Shown here piece by piece: positions 7,924 to 12,259 of a stretch of 12,259 nt of DNA. The notes beneath the pieces were generated by a model. That model was not told the DNA's origin and did no database searches. It saw only the letters and a program-made list of their open reading frames with translations. A program made the translations under genes and the position numbers. Location: NCBI RefSeq assembly GCF_002027555.1, contig NZ_MXAP01000150.1, forward strand, positions 1-12,259, read 5' to 3'. This stretch comes from Moraxella equi (GTDB lineage Bacteria > Pseudomonadota > Gammaproteobacteria > Pseudomonadales > Moraxellaceae). Within the stretch, counting starts at the first letter, position 1; each line of letters begins with the position of its first letter.

Positions 7924-8709
7924 GTGGATAGCGTCATGAATATACATCCAACCGCCATTATTGACCCGAGTGCTGTCATACACCCAACCGTTGTGATTGG
8001 GGCGTATTGTATTGTGGGCAAAAATACCACGATTGGCGAGGACACCATGTTAAAATCGCACGTCATCGTGGGCGATAATACCACGATTGGCAAGCGTAAT
8101 ACCATTTTTCAATTTGCCAGCATTGGCGAGATACCGCAAGATTTAAAATTTACAGGCGAAACCACTTACCTGGAAGTGGGCGATGATAATACCATTCGTG
8201 AGTCTTGTACCTTTCATCGTGGCACGGCAGACGGTGGTAATTTGACCAAGATTGGCAACAACAACCTATTTATGGTAAACACCCACATCGCTCACGACTG
8301 TATGGTGGGCGATCACAACGTGCTTGCCAATAACGTGGGTGTGGCAGGTCATGCTCATATTGGTAATTATGTGATTGTTGGTGGTCAGACGGGTGTACAC
8401 CAATTTTGTCGGATTGATGATTATGCGATGATTGGTGGGGCGAGCCTGATTTTAAAAGATGTCTGTGCCTTTACCACCGTATCGGGCAACCCATCCACAG
8501 TGCATGGGCTAAACAAAGAAGGCATGAGACGAAAAGGGTGGAGCAAAGAAACCATTGAGATGTTGGATAGAGCCTATGACGTAGTGTTTCGTTCTGGCAA
8601 AATCAAGGCGGACGTGATTGCTGAGCTGTCCACTTGGGTGGCGGATGAGCCAAAAGTGGCGTTGTTTATCGAGTCGTTACAAAATAGCAAGCGTGGACTG
8701 ATTCGCTGA
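7924..8709 (+). CDS. lpxA: Acyl-ACP--UDP-N-acetylglucosamine O-acyltransferase
   Basis: LpxA transfers a 3-hydroxyacyl chain from ACP to the 3-OH of UDP-GlcNAc, the first step of lipid A synthesis. The 261-residue product (E. coli 262) is a left-handed beta-helix of hexapeptide repeats (about 8-185) with a C-terminal helical domain (GMRRKGWSKETI at 200-211). The catalytic histidine is His124 in NTHIAHDCMVGD. FASIGEIPQDLKF (64-76) and NNVGVAGHAHIG (136-147) are conserved. The start is uncertain: GTG at 7924 abuts the fabZ stop (TAAGTG), and ATG lies at 7936. The GTG start puts IHPTAIIDPS at the same offset I recall for Acinetobacter LpxA, so I chose it. Neither has a strong ribosome site, consistent with coupling to fabZ. 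The operon ends here; lpxB does not follow. Confidence 0.95.
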   Translation: MDSVMNIHPTAIIDPSAVIHPTVVIGAYCIVGKNTTIGEDTMLKSHVIVGDNTTIGKRNTIFQFASIGEIPQDLKFTGETTYLEVGDDNTIRESCTFHRGTADGGNLTKIGNNNLFMVNTHIAHDCMVGDHNVLANNVGVAGHAHIGNYVIVGGQTGVHQFCRIDDYAMIGGASLILKDVCAFTTVSGNPSTVHGLNKEGMRRKGWSKETIEMLDRAYDVVFRSGKIKADVIAELSTWVADEPKVALFIESLQNSKRGLIR

Positions 8710-8735
8710 TTATATGGTTTACAAATGTTATTATT

Positions 8736-8770
8736 AACCCATAATATTTTGTTATGGGTTTTTATTTTTT
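8736..8770 (+). terminator. Intrinsic terminator after lpxA
   Basis: AACCCATAA (8736-8744) and TTATGGGTT (8752-8760) form a perfect 9-bp stem with a 7-base loop, followed by a T-rich tract TTTATTTTTT. It lies 26 bases after the lpxA stop and closes the bamA-lpxA unit. Confidence 0.85.
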
Positions 8771-8777
8771 TATTTAT

Positions 8778-8806
8778 TTGACTTTTTTAATTGATTCAAT
8801 CAAACT
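8778..8806 (+). promoter_or_regulatory. Candidate promoter with palindromic operator upstream of the transporter
   Basis: TTGACT (8778-8783) matches five of six -35 positions. With a 17-base spacer the -10 would be CAAACT (8801-8806), a weak match. The perfect palindrome TTGATT-C-AATCAA (8791-8803) lies in the spacer and overlaps that -10, as a repressor operator would. This is a positional inference; no regulator family is identified. Confidence 0.3.
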
Positions 8807-8834
8807 ATGCAGGACAAAATATTTTTACAAAATT

Positions 8835-8878
8835 TAACAGATTTGGCATAACAGATGACAATGGGTAAATTCCCCATT
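8835..8878 (+). promoter_or_regulatory. Direct repeats and hairpin in the transporter leader
   Basis: TAACAGAT occurs twice, at 8835-8842 and 8849-8856, a 14-base period. Next comes a 6-bp stem, AATGGG (8860-8865) with CCCATT (8873-8878), and a 7-base loop. All lie 35-80 bases before the transporter start. They could be regulator sites or an RNA element. No T-tract follows the hairpin and no known riboswitch core is recognised. Confidence 0.3.
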
Positions 8879-8913
8879 AAATGGAGTTGCCAAAACATTA
8901 ACAAGGAGCAATT

Positions 8914-10428
8914 ATGTCCACACAACGAGAAAGTTGGTCGGCACGCTCAGGCTTTATTTTGGCGGCGATTGGGTCGGCGGTAGGCTTGGGCAACATTTGG
9001 CGTTTTCCTTATGTGTCCTATGAAAATGGTGGTGGGGCGTTTTTTATTCCCTATCTCATTGCTTTGGCAACCGCAGGGTTTCCCTTGTTGTTTTTGGATT
9101 ATGTCGCAGGGCAAAAATACCACGGAGCTCCACCTACCGCTTATCGGCGAATGATTAAATCAAAAGAAATCGTGGGCTGGTGGCAGGTGCTGGTGTGTAC
9201 CGTCATCGGGATTTATTATGCGTCCGTGTTGTCATGGGCAGGGCAATACACCCTATACGCCTTTGGGCAACAGTGGGGCGATGACCCGCAGACGTTTTTC
9301 TTTGAGCATTATTTGCAAAATGGCTCGGGGCTAGATTTTGGCATTGTGCCTAGTCTGTTTATCGGGGTGGCTATCGTCTGGGCGTTGGTGCTGTTTATCA
9401 TGTATGGCGGTATCCGAAAAGGCGTGGAGCTTGCCAATAAAATCTGCATTCCGCTCCTTGTTATCATGTTTACCATCATGGTCGTGCAAGCGGCACAGCT
9501 AAACGGTGCGTCCGCAGGTCTAAATGCCTTTTTTACCCCCAACTGGGAAAAAATGGCTGACCCTAAGGTCTGGCTTGCCGCTTACGGACACGTCTTTTTC
9601 TCCATGTCTATCGGCTTTGGGATTATGGTAACGTACGCATCTTATTTAAAGAAAAATGCCAACTTGACAGGCTCAGGATTGGTGGTGGGTTTTGCCAACT
9701 CATCGTTTGAAGTCATGGCAGGCATTGGCATTTTCTCGGTGCTGGGCTTTATGGCAACTCAGTCGGGCGTGCCTGTATCAGAAGTGGTATCGGGTGGTAT
9801 CGGCTTGGCGTTCATCGCTTTTCCAAAAATCATCTCTAACATGGGCGACGCTGGCACGCTCATTGGTATTTTGTTTTTTGGTTCGCTGTTTGTGGCGGGT
9901 GTTACGTCCATGGCAAGTATCCTACAAGTACCAATCTCAGCGGTTAAGGACAAATTCGGCTGGTCGCACAAAAAAGCGGTTAGCGTGGTCGGTGGTGTAT
10001 CGGCTCTCATCTCATTGGCTCTGTTTTCTACCAAAACGGCGATTACCTTTGTGGACGTGATTGACCATTTTGCCAATAATATCGGCGTGGTAACAGGGGC
10101 GATTTTGTCCATTATTTGGGTAACGTGGTTCAACCGTCCTGTCATGGATAAGCTCATGAACCACATCAACGCCATTTCTAGTGTAAAAGTGGGCAAGGGC
10201 TGGGCATTTATGCTGACCATTGTTACGCCCATTTCGCTCATCGTGGCGTTGGTGCTAAGCGTGTTTTCACTGGTTACTAAGGGCTATGACAGCTATGATT
10301 TGGCAACTCAGCTTATCTTTGGTTGGGGTGTGGTGGCAGTGTTTGCACTTGGTTCATTCTTATTGACAAAAGCACCTGCTCACGCCACACATCATCAGCA
10401 TAAATCCATAGAAGGAGAAAACGCATGA
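8914..10428 (+). CDS. Sodium-dependent amino acid transporter (NSS/SNF family), MetP-like
   Basis: This inner-membrane Na+-coupled symporter belongs to the neurotransmitter:sodium symporter family (LeuT fold). The 504-residue product has the full N-terminal signature: residues 20-48 with GSAVGLGNIWRFP and YENGGGAFFIPYL, covering the unwound TM1 sodium/substrate site and TM2. About twelve hydrophobic segments follow; the VYASVLSWAGQY-type TM3 region and the GFGIMVTYASYLKKN region near TM6/7 fit the family. The C-terminus is short and His-rich (His490, 493, 494, 496). ATG 8914 has an excellent ribosome site, AAGGAG at 8903-8908. The overlapping 42-residue membrane peptide downstream points to the MetP large subunit of a methionine/alanine importer, as described in Corynebacterium glutamicum. 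The substrate is inferred from this pairing only; other NSS members move tryptophan, tyrosine or leucine. Confidence 0.92.
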   Translation: MSTQRESWSARSGFILAAIGSAVGLGNIWRFPYVSYENGGGAFFIPYLIALATAGFPLLFLDYVAGQKYHGAPPTAYRRMIKSKEIVGWWQVLVCTVIGIYYASVLSWAGQYTLYAFGQQWGDDPQTFFFEHYLQNGSGLDFGIVPSLFIGVAIVWALVLFIMYGGIRKGVELANKICIPLLVIMFTIMVVQAAQLNGASAGLNAFFTPNWEKMADPKVWLAAYGHVFFSMSIGFGIMVTYASYLKKNANLTGSGLVVGFANSSFEVMAGIGIFSVLGFMATQSGVPVSEVVSGGIGLAFIAFPKIISNMGDAGTLIGILFFGSLFVAGVTSMASILQVPISAVKDKFGWSHKKAVSVVGGVSALISLALFSTKTAITFVDVIDHFANNIGVVTGAILSIIWVTWFNRPVMDKLMNHINAISSVKVGKGWAFMLTIVTPISLIVALVLSVFSLVTKGYDSYDLATQLIFGWGVVAVFALGSFLLTKAPAHATHHQHKSIEGENA

Positions 10429-10553
10429 ACGGTACCGCATTAGCAGTCATGGTGGTGGCTTTATCTATCGTTTGGGGTGGGTTGATATTATCTATCATTC
10501 ACTTAACCAAAAATCCCGACATTGACATGGATAAAGTGCCAAGCGATCATTAA
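10425..10553 (+). CDS. metS: Methionine/alanine import NSS transporter small subunit (MetS-like)
   Basis: This 42-codon gene encodes MNGTALAVMVVALSIVWGGL followed by ILSIIHLTKNPDIDMDKVPS and DH. It has one hydrophobic membrane span (about residues 4-25) and a short polar, acidic tail. Its ATG overlaps the transporter TGA stop as ATGA, and AAGGAG at 10412-10417 is a near-perfect ribosome site 7 bases upstream, so it is clearly translated with the transporter. Size, single span and position match MetS, the small subunit needed for methionine uptake by MetP in Corynebacterium glutamicum. Annotation of small subunits in this family is known, but the symbol is by analogy. It ends 11 bases before a strong terminator, making a two-gene operon. 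Genes this short are easily missed. Confidence 0.85.
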   Translation: MNGTALAVMVVALSIVWGGLILSIIHLTKNPDIDMDKVPSDH

Positions 10554-10563
10554 CCATTAGAGT

Positions 10564-10593
10564 AAAAACGGCAATGATAAGTTGCCGTTTTTT
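10564..10593 (+). terminator. Intrinsic terminator of the transporter operon
   Basis: AAAAACGGCAA (10564-10574) and TTGCCGTTTTT (10582-10592) form a perfect 11-bp stem with a 7-base loop, the right arm running into six Ts. The A-rich left arm could also support termination from the other direction. Confidence 0.9.
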
Positions 10594-10641
10594 AAGGTAA
10601 ATTTATTTAACATAATCCATTTTGATTTTTAAAATTTGGTA

Positions 10642-10677
10642 TTTTGGGGTGTGGGAGTGAATTACGTTCGCCCAAAA
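10642..10677. repeat. REP-like element copy 3 with outer inverted arms
   Basis: The core at 10651-10673, GTGGGAGTGAATT then ACGTTCGCCC, has the same frame as the copies at 118-133 and 2305-2325. An outer pair, TTTTGGG (10642-10648) and CCCAAAA (10671-10677), allows an alternative hairpin. It lies in the 207-base spacer between the convergent transporter operon and nfuA. Near it is a separate 12-bp perfect palindrome, CCTTTTAAAAGG at 10684-10695. No gene is seen in this spacer. Confidence 0.5.
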
Positions 10678-10721
10678 TCAACACCTTTTAAAAGGCTAAA
10701 TATCAAAAAAGACAGGGTATT

Positions 10722-10746
10722 AAAAAGGGCAAACCCATGCCCTTTT
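10722..10746 (-). terminator. Intrinsic terminator of nfuA
   Basis: On the minus strand AAAAGGGCA (10746-10738) pairs with TGCCCTTTT (10731-10723) over a 6-base loop, ending in a run of Ts. It begins 15 bases after the nfuA stop. The A-flank also permits some function on the plus strand, which would help insulate the convergent units. Confidence 0.8.
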
Positions 10747-10760
10747 GTATTATCAATCAA

Positions 10761-11384
10761 TTATTTATAATATGCATTTTCGGTTTTGGTGTGGTCGGTT
10801 TCGTCAATGACTTGGGTCAGTTCGGGAATTTGTTGTTTGAGCTGAACTTCCACGCCTTGACGCAAGGTAACGTCCACCGCACTGCACCCTTGACAGCCAC
10901 CGCCAAATTTTAGCACGGCAGTTTTGCCCGCATCATCTTCGATGACTTCCAAAAGCTCCACATGACCGCCATGACTGGCAAGTTGGGGATTGATTTCAGA
11001 TTGCAAGACATAAGTAATCCGCTCTTCAATGCTGGCATTTTCGCCCACTTGGGGGACTTTTGAGTTGGGGGCTCTAAATGTCAGCTGACCGCCAAAACGG
11101 TCTTTGTTATAATCAATCACCGCATCATGCAGATAAGGAATGCTCGGTGCGTCAATGTGAGCGACAAATTTGTCATAAGGAATTTGCAAATCGTCTTCGT
11201 CAATCTCATCGGGCTGGCAGTAGCTCATACAGCATTCGGCTCGGGGTGTGCCTGCGTGTTCCACAAAAATACGCACGCCAATGCCGTCCACTTCCTGCTT
11301 GGCAAGCAGTTCTGCCAGATAGTCCTGGGCGTTCGGCGTGATGATGATGTTACTGTTTAATGGTTCGTTTTGCAAATCACTCAT
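10761..11384 (-). CDS. nfuA: Fe-S biogenesis protein NfuA
   Basis: NfuA is a cytoplasmic carrier that receives a [4Fe-4S] cluster and delivers it to apo-enzymes, protecting them under oxidative stress or iron limitation. The 207-residue product (E. coli 191) has the expected two domains. The N-terminal half (about 12-105) is an A-type-carrier-like domain with degenerate cysteines; AECCMSYCQPDE at 49-60 keeps three Cys in a non-canonical layout. The C-terminal Nfu domain (about 117-195) has the cluster-binding CxxC at Cys164 and Cys167 in GGGCQGCSAVDVTLRQG. The C-terminal tail is about 12 residues. It stands alone on the minus strand with its own terminator. It is divergent from the NMN adenylyltransferase gene, with 94 AT-rich bases between. 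The ribosome site (GAG before TTTTTACCATG) is modest. No clear IscR site is recognised. Confidence 0.94.
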   Translation of the reverse strand: MSDLQNEPLNSNIIITPNAQDYLAELLAKQEVDGIGVRIFVEHAGTPRAECCMSYCQPDEIDEDDLQIPYDKFVAHIDAPSIPYLHDAVIDYNKDRFGGQLTFRAPNSKVPQVGENASIEERITYVLQSEINPQLASHGGHVELLEVIEDDAGKTAVLKFGGGCQGCSAVDVTLRQGVEVQLKQQIPELTQVIDETDHTKTENAYYK

Positions 11385-11478
11385 GGTAAAAACTCAATAA
11401 TAAAGATAAAAAATTTATGCTTTTATGATAACATAATCGCTTTTATCAAGTCTAATTTTTTAAATAATAGGATTTAAC

Positions 11479-12259
11479 ATGGCTCAATTTGATTATTTGG
11501 TGTTTATCGGGCGGTTTCAGCCGTTTCATCATGGGCATGAATTTGTCGTGCGTGAAGCCCTAAACCGTGCCAAAACCGTCATCATGCTTATCGGTTCGGC
11601 AAATAGCCCACGCACCATTAAAAATCCGTTTAGCTTTGATGAGCGTGAAAGCATGATTTTAAAAGCCTTTGATAATGACAAAGCCGACAGCGAGCGGATT
11701 ATTTGTATACCCATTGATGATACGCTCTATAATGACCATAAATGGCTACAAAACGTCCAACAAGCGGTCTCATTCATCACGCAAAACGAACCCGCCAAGA
11801 TTGGTATCATCGGACATACCAAAGACGACAGTTCGTATTATTTGTCGTTATTTCCTGATTGGGGTTTTGTTGATCTGCCCAGTTTTGAAAATCTGTCCGC
11901 CACACCGCTAAGACGGGCGTATTTTTTAGATGAACGCCTAAAAAATGGCGATGATTGGCAAGATAAACTGCCTGCCCCGAGCGTGGCTTTTTTACAAAAA
12001 TTTGCCCAAACGGACGATTTTACTCATCTGCAACGTGAATACCGCCATGTCTTAGATTATCAAAAGGCGTGGGAGCCTGCCCCATATCCGCCTGTATTTG
12101 TAACGGCAGATGCGTTGGTGGTGCAGGCAGGTCATGTGCTACTTATCGAGCGTGGGGGCGAGTATGGGCGTGGGCTGTATGCGTTGGCGGGCGGATTTTT
12201 GGATAAAGATGAGAGCCTGCTTGACTGTGCCTTGCGTGAATTATACCAACCGAACTTAA
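11479..12259 (+). CDS. nadM: Bifunctional NMN adenylyltransferase/Nudix hydrolase, 3' end missing
   Basis: The visible 260 residues hold a NadM-type NMN adenylyltransferase domain, which makes NAD from NMN and ATP. GRFQPFHHGH is at 11-20 with the nucleotide-binding (H/T)xGH motif, and SATPLRR is the late phosphate-binding motif. A Nudix domain starts near 205, the known fusion that hydrolyses ADP-ribose or related products. The Nudix box GX5EX7RE is present at Gly239, Glu245, Arg253 and Glu254. The following residues are Leu255-Tyr-Gln-Pro-Asn-Leu260, where the consensus requires a Glu-Glu pair at 257-258 and a Gly. The reading frame is open to the window end with no stop. The start ATG has AGGA at 11469-11472. 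The altered end suggests an insertion, a contig-end artefact or a degenerate Nudix site. nadM is used for the domain; annotators may use another name. Confidence 0.88.
   Translation, partial: MAQFDYLVFIGRFQPFHHGHEFVVREALNRAKTVIMLIGSANSPRTIKNPFSFDERESMILKAFDNDKADSERIICIPIDDTLYNDHKWLQNVQQAVSFITQNEPAKIGIIGHTKDDSSYYLSLFPDWGFVDLPSFENLSATPLRRAYFLDERLKNGDDWQDKLPAPSVAFLQKFAQTDDFTHLQREYRHVLDYQKAWEPAPYPPVFVTADALVVQAGHVLLIERGGEYGRGLYALAGGFLDKDESLLDCALRELYQPNL

Noticed and set aside
8860..8878. Transporter leader hairpin as a terminator or riboswitch
   Set aside because: The stem is only 6 bp without a T-tract, and I recognise no SAM or other riboswitch core in the leader.
12241..12259. Simple frameshift in the Nudix domain
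   Set aside because: None of the three frames of the final bases gives the expected Glu-Glu-x-Gly, so a single indel does not restore the box. The sequence is also too short to identify an inserted element.
1..12259. CRISPR array, prophage, defence island, tRNA or rRNA
   Set aside because: No regularly spaced direct repeats, integrase or phage-like genes, or recognisable tRNA/rRNA cores were found. The genes are conserved housekeeping functions.

Overview
The window is a chromosomal piece of a Gram-negative gammaproteobacterium, most likely Moraxella or a close relative in the Moraxellaceae. The assignment rests on protein character (LpxA and FabZ of Acinetobacter/Moraxella type), the gene order cdsA-dxr-rseP-bamA-lpxD-fabZ-lpxA, moderate GC with AT-rich intergenic spacers, and recall of family sequences. 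No database search was possible. The content is mainly housekeeping: cell-envelope biogenesis, isoprenoid synthesis, amino-acid uptake, Fe-S assembly and NAD metabolism. I see no phage, CRISPR, toxin-antitoxin or defence system.

Layout. Bases 1-211 are non-coding with palindromes. Bases 212-8709 hold seven plus-strand envelope genes: cdsA (CDP-diacylglycerol synthase), dxr (MEP pathway), rseP (site-2 protease), bamA (outer-membrane protein insertase), then a tight lpxD-fabZ-lpxA block (lipid A acylation and fatty acid synthesis) ending at a clear terminator. The cluster has two roughly 200-bp gaps, before rseP and before bamA. The second contains a probable terminator followed by a promoter candidate, so bamA-lpxD-fabZ-lpxA is probably its own transcription unit. 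The skp/ompH gene usual between bamA and lpxD is absent, as is lpxB after lpxA.

Bases 8914-10553 encode a neurotransmitter:sodium symporter family transporter and a 42-residue membrane peptide overlapping it by 4 bases. This is the arrangement of the two-component methionine/alanine importer MetPS, and it is closed by a strong terminator. nfuA (Fe-S carrier) lies on the minus strand at 10761-11384 with its own terminator, so the two units converge. Diverging from nfuA is a bifunctional NMN adenylyltransferase/Nudix hydrolase gene that runs off the right edge. Its Nudix box is normal through the Arg-Glu pair, then departs from the consensus in the last 18 bases.

The most noteworthy signals are the small MetS-like gene, the missing skp, the broken Nudix box at the window edge, and a family of short REP-like imperfect palindromes scattered in the intergenic spacers.
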